Below, piece after piece: positions 10,156 to 20,536 of a stretch of DNA of 64,000 nucleotides. Origin of the DNA: Motilimonas sp. E26 (GTDB taxonomy: Bacteria > Pseudomonadota > Gammaproteobacteria > Enterobacterales > CBDFNC01); contig NZ_JAIBHJ010000020.1 in the NCBI RefSeq assembly GCF_021278025.1, positions 1-64,000 on the forward strand, written 5' to 3'. Both the position numbers and the translations under genes were made by a program. Below the pieces are notes generated by a model. It worked only from the letters and a program-made list of their open reading frames with translations. It was not told the DNA's origin and made no database searches. How positions within the stretch are numbered: the first letter of the stretch is position 1; each line of letters begins with the position of its first letter.

Positions 10156-12720
10156 CTACATTAACCCCACTGAATACTGTCGAAATTGCACCGCCAAAAA
10201 GTCCTTCAAATTATCAAATGACAACGGTTTACTTAATAAAAAACCTTGTGAAAAATCACAACCTTGCTGCTGGATATAATTCTGTTGAAGTTCAGTTTCC
10301 ACTCCCTCAACAACTACCTTCATGCCCAAATTATGTACAATATTGATAATGCCATTAAACAACAAATTATCTTGTTGATTACAGGGGATATCAGCAATAA
10401 ACGAACGGTCTATTTTAACCACATCAGCAGGTAGGCTGCGCAAATAGTTTAGTGATGAATAGCCGGTGCCAAAATCATCAATAGCAATATTGATCCCCAC
10501 CGCTTTCAGCGCGGTGATCCGCTGCATATGCTGCGAATCACTGTTCATCAGTAAACTTTCTGTTATTTCTAAAGTCACAGAAGCAGCGGGTAAACCACTG
10601 TCTTTAATCACCTTAATCCATTCACTTGCCTGTAAATCAACATTCTGGAACTCTAAGGTTGAGCGATTGATGCACACCTCTAAATGTTCATAACCTAAGT
10701 CATGTAATTGCTTTACTTGCAAACAAGCTTGTTTCAATACTTGCTGGCCTAACTGCTGAATTAATCCAACCTCCTCAGCCAAGGGAACAAATACCATAGG
10801 GGAAATGAACCCTCGCAGTGGATGCTCCCAGCGCACTAACGCCTCTAACTTAGCCACCTTGCCAGAGAAATTATCTATAATGGGCTGATAATAAACCGTT
10901 AACTGGCCACTTTTAATCGCCTCTGTTAGCTCAACTAAGAGCGCTTGTTTGTCTAGTTCAGACTGGCGCATGGCTTGCTCATAAACAATACAAGTATTGC
11001 GTCCCTGATTTTTCGCTTCTGATAACGCAAGGCCTGCTTTTTGCATCAACTCATCGCGACTAAAGCCATGCTGCGGAAACAATACACAACCAATACTCGC
11101 AGTAATATAGAGTTGTTGGTCGGTGAGCTGAAAGCCTTGAGAAAAAGAGCCGAGTAATTGCTGAGCAAACACTTTCGCCTGCCCTTTTGACACCAAGTCA
11201 GGAACAATGATTACAAACTCATCGCCCCCTAAACGAGCGATAAAATCTTGCTGACGCAAGCGCCCCTTTAAGCGCTCAGCCACTAAAGTTAACAAAGCAT
11301 CGCCCGTGGCAATTTTTTGGGTGTTGTTGATTGACTTAAATTTATCCAATCCTAATTGCAATAATGCAAAGTGTGCATTGGTTTTTATTTGTCGATCCAA
11401 TGCAGACAGAAAACCTGCTCGACTGGGTAAAGAAGTTAGGCCATCGATGTGTTCCACCTGCAGCGGGTTATCGTTGATCGGCTCAACGATTGCCAAGAAG
11501 CACGCAACATCACCCAAATCATTACGCAAAGCAACAACCGAAGCATCGCCGTGAATTACTTGGCCTAACTTAGTGACATAACGCTTACGCACTTTAGCAT
11601 GCTCTGTTTCACCACGAAATAACGAGCGATACAAGGAAGCTGACAAGGCCTTATCTTGAGGAAGAGTCAAGTCATCGATATGCTGTAGCTGTGCAGCATC
11701 AGGATAATAACCAAATAACTGTAATGCAGCCGCATTGATTCTATCAATAGAGCCATTCTTGCCTAGTTGCATCGCTGCCACTGGCAGGTGGCGAATCAAA
11801 GAGTCGAAATACTTTTCTAATAGAACATTACCCGTTAGCTTGCTCCGAGTAATATCTTGAGTGATCCCATCCAATCGCACTAAATTTTGCTGCGCATCTC
11901 GAATAGAGTTAACTTGGGCACGTAACCACCTCGATTCGTTTTTAGCGCTAACAATCCGATACTCAAAAACATGAGGCTCTGCGACGGTTCCTTCAATTAC
12001 TTTCTCTAACTCAAGCATTACCATCGCGCGATCACCCTGCACAATGAAGCGCTCTAACTCAAATAAATTTAATGAACAAGAGAAGGGCTCTAAATCAAAT
12101 AATTTAAACGTTGCTTCAGACCAAATAAGCTTGCGTGAAGGGAAATCAATGGACCAGGTGCCGATTAAACCTTTGTGCTGCATATTCTTAAGCTCGTGCT
12201 GAGAAGCGCTCAGGCCCATAGATAACCAATCAATAGGAAAGTCATTACCTAGCAAAGTCAGATCTTGTGCGATAAAGCCACTCAATAAACTCATCATATG
12301 GCTTCCATTATAGCCATCTGACAGCGGTTTTTGATACAAAGCTACGCACAGCCCAATCACATCATCAGCGTCATTAGATAATGCAACTGCAAGTAAGCCT
12401 TCAGCTTGGTATAGCTGCAATATATTAACATCAGGGAATTGTTGCGCGGCGCCACTCTCAATCATACAGGTTCGGTTTTTCAGCGCGTAAGTGAACGGTG
12501 AATCGCATAGCAACAATGTATCGCCATGTTGCTCAACGAAATCGCCCGAGCTAGCCTGCACATCAAGTAAAGATTGGGTTTTATTTAAAGTCGCCAACAG
12601 CACACAATCTGCAGCCAAATACTGGTGCAACTGCTGCACAAAAACATCACGCAATCTTTGACCAGAATACCCTGACACCGCATCTACAAGATCTGACACG
12701 GCGTGTAAAGTGTGCGGCAT
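10156..12720 (-). CDS. GAF/PAS-GGDEF-EAL c-di-GMP signalling protein
   Basis: A soluble protein of about 854 residues with no membrane helix: an N-terminal GAF-like domain (about 10-160), two PAS domains (about 180-420), GGDEF (RLGGDEFVIIV near 497) and EAL (LEALVRWEHP near 625). EAL catalytic residues are intact: ITESLLM, IDDFGTGYSSLNYL, VKIDRSF and VVEGVET. The protein should make or degrade c-di-GMP under control of an unknown cytoplasmic signal. The ATG at 12720 was preferred to GTG at 12729 because AGGTGG, a good ribosome site, includes that GTG. The next gene, an MscS-type channel, follows after 3 bp. Confidence 0.9.
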   Translation of the reverse strand: MPHTLHAVSDLVDAVSGYSGQRLRDVFVQQLHQYLAADCVLLATLNKTQSLLDVQASSGDFVEQHGDTLLLCDSPFTYALKNRTCMIESGAAQQFPDVNILQLYQAEGLLAVALSNDADDVIGLCVALYQKPLSDGYNGSHMMSLLSGFIAQDLTLLGNDFPIDWLSMGLSASQHELKNMQHKGLIGTWSIDFPSRKLIWSEATFKLFDLEPFSCSLNLFELERFIVQGDRAMVMLELEKVIEGTVAEPHVFEYRIVSAKNESRWLRAQVNSIRDAQQNLVRLDGITQDITRSKLTGNVLLEKYFDSLIRHLPVAAMQLGKNGSIDRINAAALQLFGYYPDAAQLQHIDDLTLPQDKALSASLYRSLFRGETEHAKVRKRYVTKLGQVIHGDASVVALRNDLGDVACFLAIVEPINDNPLQVEHIDGLTSLPSRAGFLSALDRQIKTNAHFALLQLGLDKFKSINNTQKIATGDALLTLVAERLKGRLRQQDFIARLGGDEFVIIVPDLVSKGQAKVFAQQLLGSFSQGFQLTDQQLYITASIGCVLFPQHGFSRDELMQKAGLALSEAKNQGRNTCIVYEQAMRQSELDKQALLVELTEAIKSGQLTVYYQPIIDNFSGKVAKLEALVRWEHPLRGFISPMVFVPLAEEVGLIQQLGQQVLKQACLQVKQLHDLGYEHLEVCINRSTLEFQNVDLQASEWIKVIKDSGLPAASVTLEITESLLMNSDSQHMQRITALKAVGINIAIDDFGTGYSSLNYLRSLPADVVKIDRSFIADIPCNQQDNLLFNGIINIVHNLGMKVVVEGVETELQQNYIQQQGCDFSQGFLLSKPLSFDNLKDFLAVQFRQYSVGLM

Positions 12721-12828
12721 AATAACCACCTGAGAAAAGAAATATAAAAACAGTTGCTTATAGTAATAAAAAAACTGGCAAAGAAGATATGGTATGAAAT
12801 AAAAAATTCAGATTCTGCCTTGTTGATA

Positions 12829-12860
12829 CAAATAAATCTCACATTAGTGAGATTTATTTG
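12829..12860 (-). terminator. Perfect 14-bp hairpin downstream of prlC
   Basis: CAAATAAATCTCAC and its exact complement flank a 4-base loop in the gap between prlC and the GGDEF-EAL gene. The arms are AT-rich and no long U tract follows, so it may terminate weakly or protect the prlC mRNA end. Confidence 0.55.
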
Positions 12861-12907
12861 ATTATAAACAAGCATTAATTCCTTACTATAAGTAAAAGAA
12901 TTATTGG

Positions 12908-14938
12908 TTAACTGACAATCCCACTATGGCGTAATAACGCATCAACTTGTGGCTCACGCCCTCTAAAAGCGGTAAACAAAGCCATCGGTGATTCTGAACC
13001 ACCTTTTTCTAATATATGCTGCATAAAGTCACGGCCAACTTGCGCATTGAAAATGCCCTCTTCCTCAAAACGAGAAAACGCGTCAGCAGACAAAACTTCA
13101 GCCCACTTGTAGCTGTAATACCCTGCCGCATAGCCACCGGCGAAAATATGGCTAAAACCGTTCTGAAAACGATTGTATGCGGGCGGAGTAACGACTGCTA
13201 CTTGGCTGCGCACCTCATCTAACTTAGCTTGTGCTTGATTAGCTTGGCCTGGAGTAAACTCTAAATGTAAACGGAAATCGAACAGAGAAAATTCCAACTG
13301 TCGCACCATCATCAATGCCGAATGATAGTTCTTTGCCGCCAGCATTTTATCTAGCATGTCCTGAGGCAAAGGCTCACCGGTTTGATAATGACCTGAAATA
13401 AAGGCCAGTGCTTCTGGCTCCCAGCACCAGTTTTCTAAAAACTGACTTGGTAGCTCAACCGCATCCCAAGGCACACCATTTATCCCCGATACGCCACTGG
13501 TTTCAACCTGCGTTAGCATATGATGGATACCATGGCCAAACTCATGGAATAGTGTGGTGACTTCATCATGGGTAAACAAGGCTGGCTTATCAGCACTTGG
13601 CTTGTTGAAGTTACAAGTCAAAAAGGCCACTGGTTTTTGCAAGCTACCATCTAAGCGACGACGACGTATTAAGCAATCGTTCATCCAAGCGCCACCACGT
13701 TTGTGCTCGCGCGCATAGAGGTCGAAATAAAAGCTACCGCGCAACTCGCCTTGTTGATCAAAAATATCGTAAAAGCGCACATCTGGGTGCCAAGTATCAA
13801 CACCTTCACGCTCAGTAATCGTTAAACCAAATAAGCGCTTAACCACTTCAAACAAACCACTTACTACCTTAGCTTCAGGAAAGTAAGGGCGCAGTGCTTC
13901 AGCAGAAATGGCGTATTTATGCTGCTTGAGTTTTTCGCCGTAATAACTCAAATCCCAAGCTTGTAGCTCGGTATCGCCAGATTGTTGCTGCGCAAATTCC
14001 CGCAACTCTGCTATTTCAGCTTGAGCTTGAGGGCGAGATTTTTCCGCTAGATCGGTTAAAAAACCCAATACTTGCTCGGGCGTTTGTGCCATTTTCGTCG
14101 CTAAACTATCCTCTGCATAATTGGCAAAACCCAGTAACTGGGATAATTCATGGCGTAGCGCTAAGGTTTCATCAATAATGCCGCTATTGTCGCGTTGTCC
14201 CGCATGAGGTCCTTGATCAGAAGCGCGCGTAACAAACGCCTGATACATTTCTTCACGCAGTGAGCGGTTGTCGGCATAGGTAAGCACAGGTAAATAACTC
14301 GGAATATCTAAGGTAAATAAATAACCGTCTAAATCCTTACTTTTTGCCAACTCTTGCGCCGCTTGAATCGCTGACTCGGGCAACCCAGATAGCTCGTTAA
14401 CGTCAGTAATCTGCTTTTGCCACGCCAAGGTTGCATCTAATACATTATTACTAAATTGCGAAGCCAACTCCGACAAACGTTTTTTAACTTCACCGTAACG
14501 GGCTTTTTTCTCCGCATCTAAACCAATACCCGACAAAGAAAAATCACGTAAAGTATCATCAATTAATTTCTGCTGCTCAGGTTGTAATCGCGCATATTCG
14601 TCGCCTTCACGAATCTCACGATAAGCTTGATAAAGGCCTTCATGCTGGCCCACAAAAGTAGCAAAATCCGATAACAATGGTAGACAACCATCATGAGCAG
14701 CGCGTAACTCATCATTACTAACCACCGCATTCATATGCGCAACCGCTTGCCATGCCTGCCCCAAAGCATCCGACACCTCATCAAGTGGCAACACAAAATT
14801 TTGCCAAGTATAAGGCCCACCAGAGGCCAGCACGCTCTCAATGGCGGCTTTATTATCAGCAATCAGCTGCGTGATATTAGCTTGAATATTTGCAGGATTA
14901 ATGGTGCTAAATTGAGGTAAAGGCTGGTCAATTGTCAT
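12908..14938 (-). CDS. prlC: Oligopeptidase A (M3 zinc metallopeptidase)
   Basis: This 676-residue cytoplasmic protein has the M3 thimet-oligopeptidase zinc motif HEFGHGIHHML (His465, Glu466, His469), with the third ligand expected in the downstream ENWCWEPEAL region. Length and N-terminal region match E. coli OpdA/PrlC, which degrades short peptides including cleaved signal peptides. An AAAGAGA ribosome site precedes the ATG. A sigma-32-like promoter lies 35 bp upstream, agreeing with known heat-shock control of E. coli prlC. The usual partner rsmJ is on the same strand but 7.2 kb downstream. Confidence 0.95.
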   Translation of the reverse strand: MTIDQPLPQFSTINPANIQANITQLIADNKAAIESVLASGGPYTWQNFVLPLDEVSDALGQAWQAVAHMNAVVSNDELRAAHDGCLPLLSDFATFVGQHEGLYQAYREIREGDEYARLQPEQQKLIDDTLRDFSLSGIGLDAEKKARYGEVKKRLSELASQFSNNVLDATLAWQKQITDVNELSGLPESAIQAAQELAKSKDLDGYLFTLDIPSYLPVLTYADNRSLREEMYQAFVTRASDQGPHAGQRDNSGIIDETLALRHELSQLLGFANYAEDSLATKMAQTPEQVLGFLTDLAEKSRPQAQAEIAELREFAQQQSGDTELQAWDLSYYGEKLKQHKYAISAEALRPYFPEAKVVSGLFEVVKRLFGLTITEREGVDTWHPDVRFYDIFDQQGELRGSFYFDLYAREHKRGGAWMNDCLIRRRRLDGSLQKPVAFLTCNFNKPSADKPALFTHDEVTTLFHEFGHGIHHMLTQVETSGVSGINGVPWDAVELPSQFLENWCWEPEALAFISGHYQTGEPLPQDMLDKMLAAKNYHSALMMVRQLEFSLFDFRLHLEFTPGQANQAQAKLDEVRSQVAVVTPPAYNRFQNGFSHIFAGGYAAGYYSYKWAEVLSADAFSRFEEEGIFNAQVGRDFMQHILEKGGSESPMALFTAFRGREPQVDALLRHSGIVS

Positions 14939-15348
14939 ATTGTTTCTCTTTATAATAAGTTAATTAAGTCAGAGATGAGGCCCAATGCCCTAAATATCAA
15001 GGTCAAGGCTTCATTAAGCGATCAGCAAAAACACACACCTTAGGAGAAACTAGAACATCATAAAAAATAGATTAAAACGACATATCACTAAATAATTAGA
15101 TGAATAGCGCGATCTAACTCGGGTTTTAGTTGGAATTAAGGGGCGATCGGCTCCCAAAAATAATGCAGCAGATGTATCCTGAATAAATAGCCGACTGCAT
15201 CAAGCCAGTCTATGCTAAATATATTAATAACGACCCCTTAGTATCGTCTCGCTTAGGTTTAATTACATTGAGCTATACCAATAGACACATAGGGTTATCG
15301 ATCGCATTATTTAGGCTGAGCTAAGCCCAGTGGATAGGTGTCACCCGA
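14939..15348. other. 410-bp divergent intergenic region between prlC and the sensor kinase
   Basis: Apart from the prlC promoter near its left end, the region has no open frame with a convincing ribosome site, no intrinsic terminator and no recognised RNA. The right part should contain the promoter of the sensor kinase gene, but no clear -10/-35 pair was fixed. Confidence 0.5.
14973..15001 (-). promoter_or_regulatory. Probable sigma-32 (heat-shock) promoter of prlC
   Basis: On the minus strand CTTGATA (6 of 7 to CTTGAAA) and CCTCATCT (one mismatch to CCCCATnT) are separated by 14 bp, within the accepted sigma-32 spacing. The element lies 35 bp before the prlC ATG. E. coli prlC is known to be transcribed by sigma-32. 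Confidence 0.55.
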
Positions 15349-17316
15349 ATGCCAAGCGTGGTTTCAAAACTTAAACGTTCTATGTCACAAAACAGTCTCT
15401 CGTTTAGACTGCTTTCTTATATTCTTCTTTGCAGTAGTGTGTTAGCTGTCGTGATCACCATAGTGCAGCTGTTATGGGACTACCGCAAAGATGTCGGCCA
15501 AATTGAAAACAGCATTACCCAAATCGAAGCCAGCTTTTTACAGCCCATCGCCGCGAGCTTGTGGAACCTTGATGAAGAGCAAGTGCAGGTACAAGTGGAA
15601 GGGATAATGAACCTTCCCAACATGCAGTACGTGCTAATAAAAGAAATATTGGGCAGCTCTGAAGTTCCTTTAATAGAAAAAGGAATGCTCAAACAAAAGT
15701 TTGATATCAGTCGTGAGTTCGACTTGGTTTATCAAGGTGAAGTGGTTGGACGGCTATTAGTAGCCGCCTCATTAGACGAGGTGTATCGGCGCTTAATCGA
15801 AAAATCCATGGTTATCTTAGTCAGCCAAACCATTAAAACCTTAGTGGTCTCTATCTGTATTTTGCTAATCATTTATTACCTAGTGATTCGTCATTTAAAT
15901 CGAATTGCTGACTACACCCGTTCCCTTAAACTTGATTCTGTTTCTCCCCCTCTCAAACTAGAAGGCCGCGACCCACACCCAGCGAACCCTGATGAACTAG
16001 ATGGCCTTGCTGCCACCTACAACCAAATGCGAGAAAAAATCTTCGCCGAATTGTCTGCCAAAGAAAAAGCTAACCAAGAGCTCGCTGGCGAACGTGACTT
16101 CTCCACTACTATCATCAACTCTTCCACCTCAGTCATTTGCTGCTTAGATCAGTCTCTTGATATAGACACGATCAACCCAGCTGGCGTGATTTTAACGGGC
16201 TACAGTCAACATGAAATGTCGGGACGTAGCTGGCTAGAGCTATTTGTAAATCCTGAGCAGCGAGAAGAAGTTTCCAAACAGCTAAAAAAATATCAAGACC
16301 AAAAAGATTTCGAAATCACCATGACCGATCAGTTAGGTGAAACCAATACGCTCATTTGGAGCTTTGTGCCTTTTTATGAAGGCGACCACTTTAAATACCT
16401 GATCGCTTTTGGTTACGACGTGTCTAGTCTAAAGCGGGTTGAAAAAGAGATTAAACGCCTAAATGACCAGCTTGAAGAGAAAGTCATCAAACGTACCGCC
16501 AGCCTAGAGCAAAGTAACAACCAACTGGTTATCGCCTTTGACGAACTTAAACGCGCGCAACAAACCTTAGTTGAGTCAGAAAAGATGGCCTCACTGGGTA
16601 GTTTAGTAGCCGGTGTTGCTCATGAAATAAATACCCCTATCGGCATCAGCGTCACAGCCTCGTCGTATCTACAAGATCAAACCAAGTCATTGCAACAACG
16701 GGTCGCAGAAGGTAAGTTGTCTCGCGCCTATATTGAAGAATTGACAGGCAATATGAATGAGTCGTGTAACTTATTAATGAGTAACTTACGCCGCGCTTCC
16801 GATCTGATAAGCAGCTTTAAGCAAGTCGCGGTCGACCAATCAAGTGAAGCTTGTTACACCTTTAATTTAGAAGAAAACCTCAACCAAGTTGTCACCTCTC
16901 TTAATCACAAGCTGAAAAAAGCACGTTGTGTCGTAGAGACCCATTGCGACGGTGATTTAAAAATGCACAGCTTTCCAGGCAGCTTCACACAAATATATTC
17001 TAACCTAATCATTAACAGTGTTAACCATGGCTTCGATGAATGGGATGGCGAGCGAAAAATTGTTATTGATGTGACTCGCCAAGATGACCGTCTGTTAATT
17101 GACTATCGCGACACTGGCCGCGGCATCGACAAAGAAATCGCACCACGTATATTCGATCCCTTTGTCACCTCTAAGCGCGGTCATGGTGGCAGTGGCTTAG
17201 GCACACATGTGATCTACAACTTAGTCGTGCAACTATTAAAAGGGAGCATAGAGCACGACACTAGCGTTGAGCAAGGCGTCTGTTTCCGTATCAACATCCC
17301 CTATCATAACGTTTAA
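15349..17316 (+). CDS. Membrane sensor histidine kinase with PAS domain (orphan)
   Basis: A 655-residue protein: membrane helix (about 20-43), periplasmic sensor (to about 160), second membrane helix (about 163-185), HAMP-like linker, PAS domain (about 250-370), coiled coil, dimerisation region with His425 in AHEINTPIG, and an ATPase domain ending with DTGRGID and GSGLGTHVIYN. Kinases of this form phosphorylate response regulators; none is encoded nearby, so the partner is unknown. A second in-frame Met twelve codons in is an alternative start; a weak AGGTG lies before the first. A strong terminator follows the gene. Confidence 0.88.
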   Translation: MPSVVSKLKRSMSQNSLSFRLLSYILLCSSVLAVVITIVQLLWDYRKDVGQIENSITQIEASFLQPIAASLWNLDEEQVQVQVEGIMNLPNMQYVLIKEILGSSEVPLIEKGMLKQKFDISREFDLVYQGEVVGRLLVAASLDEVYRRLIEKSMVILVSQTIKTLVVSICILLIIYYLVIRHLNRIADYTRSLKLDSVSPPLKLEGRDPHPANPDELDGLAATYNQMREKIFAELSAKEKANQELAGERDFSTTIINSSTSVICCLDQSLDIDTINPAGVILTGYSQHEMSGRSWLELFVNPEQREEVSKQLKKYQDQKDFEITMTDQLGETNTLIWSFVPFYEGDHFKYLIAFGYDVSSLKRVEKEIKRLNDQLEEKVIKRTASLEQSNNQLVIAFDELKRAQQTLVESEKMASLGSLVAGVAHEINTPIGISVTASSYLQDQTKSLQQRVAEGKLSRAYIEELTGNMNESCNLLMSNLRRASDLISSFKQVAVDQSSEACYTFNLEENLNQVVTSLNHKLKKARCVVETHCDGDLKMHSFPGSFTQIYSNLIINSVNHGFDEWDGERKIVIDVTRQDDRLLIDYRDTGRGIDKEIAPRIFDPFVTSKRGHGGSGLGTHVIYNLVVQLLKGSIEHDTSVEQGVCFRINIPYHNV

Positions 17317-17337
17317 GCTAAGCACATCATCCCTACA

Positions 17338-17360
17338 CCGAGGCATCCGCCTCGGTTTTT
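17338..17360 (+). terminator. Rho-independent terminator of the sensor kinase gene
   Basis: CCGAGGC-ATCC-GCCTCGG followed directly by five T. The stem is perfect. Confidence 0.9.
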
Positions 17361-17417
17361 ACTTGCCTTTCCCTACTCACTCTCTAGAATCGTGTAAAAC
17401 TCCAAGGGAAACATAAC

Positions 17418-18773
17418 ATGACTGAACATTTTGATTACATTTGTATTGGCGGTGGCAGCGGTGGTATCGCCTCAGCAAACCGTGCGGCGCGTTACGGCGC
17501 TAAAGTAGCCTTAATTGAAGCAAAAGCCCTTGGCGGCACTTGTGTCAATGTCGGCTGTGTACCAAAAAAAGTAATGTGGCACGGCGCGCAAATCGCTGAA
17601 GCCATCAAACTTTACAGCCCTGATTACGGCTTTGACGTAGAGCAAAAGGGCTTTGATTGGAGCAAGCTAGTCGCCAGTCGTGAAGCTTATATTGGCCGTA
17701 TCCACCAGTCATATGATCGCGTACTAGGCAATAACAAGGTTAATGTCATCAAAGGTTTTGCAACCTTTGTTGATGCCAAAACAGTCGAAGTTGATGGCAA
17801 GCACTATAGCGCCGATCATATCTTGATCGCCGTAGGCGGTGCGCCAACCATTCCTAATATCTCTGGCGCAGAGTACGGCATTGACTCAAATGGCTTTTTT
17901 GAACTAACCGAGCAGCCTAAACGTGTTGCAGTAATAGGCGCAGGCTACATAGCAGTTGAAATTGCTGGCGTATTGAATGCGCTGGGCAGTGAAACCCACC
18001 TATTTGTGCGCAAACATGCGCCACTGCGCAGCTTTGATACTATGCTAACCGACACCTTAGTCGAAGTAATGGCCGCGGAAGGTCCGCAATTACACACTGA
18101 AAGCACGCCCAAAGCGGTGGAAAAGAACAGCGATGGCAGCCTTACTATCAGCTTTGAAAACGGCGAAAGCTATACCGTAGACTGCCTAATTTGGGCCATT
18201 GGTCGCCACCCTGCCACCAGCAGCATTAAAATTGAAAACGCGGGCGTTAAAACAAATGCCCAAGGCTACATTCCGGTAGATGAATACCAAACAACTAATG
18301 TTCCCGGCATCTACTGCGTAGGTGACATTATGGAAGGTGGCATCGAGCTCACCCCTGTGGCAGTGAAGGCAGGACGTCAATTATCCGAGCGCTTATTTAA
18401 CGGTAAAACCAACGCCAAAATGGATTATAACTTAGTGCCAACCGTGGTATTTAGTCATCCACCTATTGGTACCATTGGTCTCACTGAAGCAGAAGCCAAT
18501 GCGCAATTTGGTGAGGAACAAGTGAAGGTTTACACCTCAGGCTTTACCGCCATGTATACCGCAGTTACCCAGCATCGCCAGCCATGTAAAATGAAACTGG
18601 TATGTGTCGGTGAAGATGAAAAAGTTGTTGGCCTACACGGTATCGGTTTTGCGGTTGATGAAATGATCCAAGGCTTTGCCGTTGCAATGAAAATGGGCGC
18701 TACCAAAGCCGATTTTGACAGCGTGGTCGCAATCCATCCAACTGGCTCGGAAGAGTTTGTTACTATGACCTAA
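17418..18773 (+). CDS. gor: Glutathione-disulfide reductase
   Basis: A 451-residue FAD/NADPH enzyme that keeps glutathione reduced in the cytoplasm. It shows the FAD-binding [14 protein letters not shown], the redox disulfide [13 protein letters not shown] (Cys42 and Cys47), an NADPH-binding [13 protein letters not shown], the second FAD motif YCVGDI, and the dimer-interface active-site segment [10 protein letters not shown] with catalytic His. Length is that of E. coli Gor. It has an AAGGGA ribosome site. Its place near prlC and rsmJ agrees with the E. coli map, although rlmJ, which lies between them in E. coli, is not present here. Confidence 0.96.
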   Translation: MTEHFDYICIGGGSGGIASANRAARYGAKVALIEAKALGGTCVNVGCVPKKVMWHGAQIAEAIKLYSPDYGFDVEQKGFDWSKLVASREAYIGRIHQSYDRVLGNNKVNVIKGFATFVDAKTVEVDGKHYSADHILIAVGGAPTIPNISGAEYGIDSNGFFELTEQPKRVAVIGAGYIAVEIAGVLNALGSETHLFVRKHAPLRSFDTMLTDTLVEVMAAEGPQLHTESTPKAVEKNSDGSLTISFENGESYTVDCLIWAIGRHPATSSIKIENAGVKTNAQGYIPVDEYQTTNVPGIYCVGDIMEGGIELTPVAVKAGRQLSERLFNGKTNAKMDYNLVPTVVFSHPPIGTIGLTEAEANAQFGEEQVKVYTSGFTAMYTAVTQHRQPCKMKLVCVGEDEKVVGLHGIGFAVDEMIQGFAVAMKMGATKADFDSVVAIHPTGSEEFVTMT

Positions 18774-18777
18774 CAAC

Positions 18778-18804
18778 AAAAGCCCAAGTGAGAACTTGGG
18801 CTTT
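18778..18804. terminator. Bidirectional terminator between gor and eptA
   Basis: AGCCCAAGT and ACTTGGGCT arms around a 4-base loop, with A-rich sequence on the left and TTTG on the right, between convergent gor and eptA. Confidence 0.85.
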
Positions 18805-18847
18805 GATTAACATTCTCTAAATCTGTATGTTTACCCTATGGTAAATC

Positions 18848-20488
18848 CTAACCTCGACATCCAGCGATGAAATCCAATTCCGCCTGTTTAGCTTGGGTTT
18901 CCACGCCATAAAAACCTAATAAACTGTGAAATAAATTGTCATGGGAGAAAGTGCCCGTTTTAGCAGCTTGCGCTAAGCAATCACGGTTAATCCCTTGGGC
19001 AGAAGCGTACTCTTCAGGTAACCAAATCAACCATGGCACGTGAGTTTGTTCAGTTGGCGCAAAGGCATAAGGCGTGCCATGTAGGTACAGGCCATTTTCG
19101 CCAAGTGATTCTCCATGATCCGACAAATACATCAACGCCACGTTATATTGCTCACTGTAACCTTGTAACAATTTAATAGTTTGTGCCAACACATAATCGG
19201 TATAGACCAAGGTATTGTCATACACATTTACTATCTCTTCATCGCTGCAGTTTTCAATGTCACTGCGACGACAAGCGGGCTTAAACACTTCCATGTCTTT
19301 TGGGTAACGCTGATAATAAGTAGGGCCGTGGCTACCAATAATATGCAGCGCCACTAACTGATCACTGGGCTTGTCTTTCGCGTCAACTAATTGTGCTAAC
19401 TGCTGCACTAACACTTCATCATAACAACTTAAACTTTGGCAACCATCCCAACCTTGGCTTAACGTCAGTTCATGTTTGGTGATATTTTTCGCCACATGTT
19501 TGTCACCGCCGTCATTTTCTAACCAAGTTACATCCACGCCAGCATGGGCCATAACATCGAGCACGTTATCTTGGCTATCCGCCCACTCACGCTTATAATT
19601 ATCATGACTTAAGTTTGACATCATACAAGGTAAAGAATGGGCAGTCGCCGTGCCGCAAGAAGACACACTTTGCAATGCAATTAAGTTAAGCCCTTGGGTA
19701 TAGGGATTAGTCTCCCTTTGATAGCCATTGTATTGCATGTTGTGGGCGCGTGCCGTTTCGCCAACCACTAACACCACTAAGTTTGGTTTACCGTTTTTGC
19801 TCGGCTTTACTGTCGCATCTTTACCGAGTTCGACATACTGCAAGGGAGTAGTAAAGAAAGTACGTTTGACATACTTAACCCCATAATAAACGTGCGCAGG
19901 CACAATCATCTTGGTGATATAGCGATTATTTCGTCCAACAGAAGCATAGTCTTTATAAAAAAACGCCGTTAACAAGGCGAGCATCAGGCACGCAGCAACA
20001 ACTAGACCAGCGCGAAATAATCCTGCTTTTAACCAACTCTCTCGAGATAAAATATGCGTTCGGTATAACAACAATACTGGTAAACCGCCAAACACCAAGC
20101 AATACAGCACAGAGTAAATATTCACATATGACAACGCCTCACCCGAGTTAGTCGCTAATATGTTTTCGACCATGCCGTAGTCAAACACTATCTGGTATTT
20201 CCAAATGGCGTAAGTTGCCGCAGCAGAAGATAAGGTAATAAGCGTTAATAAAGGCTTAAACAGATACGGAATCGCCAATAAACTAAAAATAATGAGAAAG
20301 CAGCAAAACAACACCAAAGTGGGTGACAAAGCAAAAGCTAAATGCCCCTCTCCGGCAAGTTGATACAGCTTTTGAGTCACGGGGAAATTCAACACGATGG
20401 CAAAATATAACGCAAGCATCACTATCACTTGCTCATAACTTAGTGTCCAAGTCGTGGTAAATAATTTAGTAGGGATTATCGATTTCAA
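18848..20488 (-). CDS. eptA: Lipid A phosphoethanolamine transferase
   Basis: A 546-residue inner-membrane enzyme with five N-terminal membrane helices and a periplasmic alkaline-phosphatase-like domain. Zinc and nucleophile motifs are present: VVGETARAHNMQYNGY, SSCGTATAHSLPCM with the nucleophilic Thr, and the DHGESLGENGLYLHG metal motif. Cysteines in the catalytic domain can form the usual disulfides. It transfers phosphoethanolamine to lipid A and so lowers the charge seen by cationic peptides and polymyxins. A near-perfect PmrA-type box lies 49 bp upstream, so PmrA/BasR-type control is likely, although no pmrAB genes are in the window. Confidence 0.93.
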   Translation of the reverse strand: MKSIIPTKLFTTTWTLSYEQVIVMLALYFAIVLNFPVTQKLYQLAGEGHLAFALSPTLVLFCCFLIIFSLLAIPYLFKPLLTLITLSSAAATYAIWKYQIVFDYGMVENILATNSGEALSYVNIYSVLYCLVFGGLPVLLLYRTHILSRESWLKAGLFRAGLVVAACLMLALLTAFFYKDYASVGRNNRYITKMIVPAHVYYGVKYVKRTFFTTPLQYVELGKDATVKPSKNGKPNLVVLVVGETARAHNMQYNGYQRETNPYTQGLNLIALQSVSSCGTATAHSLPCMMSNLSHDNYKREWADSQDNVLDVMAHAGVDVTWLENDGGDKHVAKNITKHELTLSQGWDGCQSLSCYDEVLVQQLAQLVDAKDKPSDQLVALHIIGSHGPTYYQRYPKDMEVFKPACRRSDIENCSDEEIVNVYDNTLVYTDYVLAQTIKLLQGYSEQYNVALMYLSDHGESLGENGLYLHGTPYAFAPTEQTHVPWLIWLPEEYASAQGINRDCLAQAAKTGTFSHDNLFHSLLGFYGVETQAKQAELDFIAGCRG

Positions 20489-20536
20489 ATCTAAGAGCCT
20501 AAATAATGAGACAGACTCTAAGTATGGTTATGAAAC

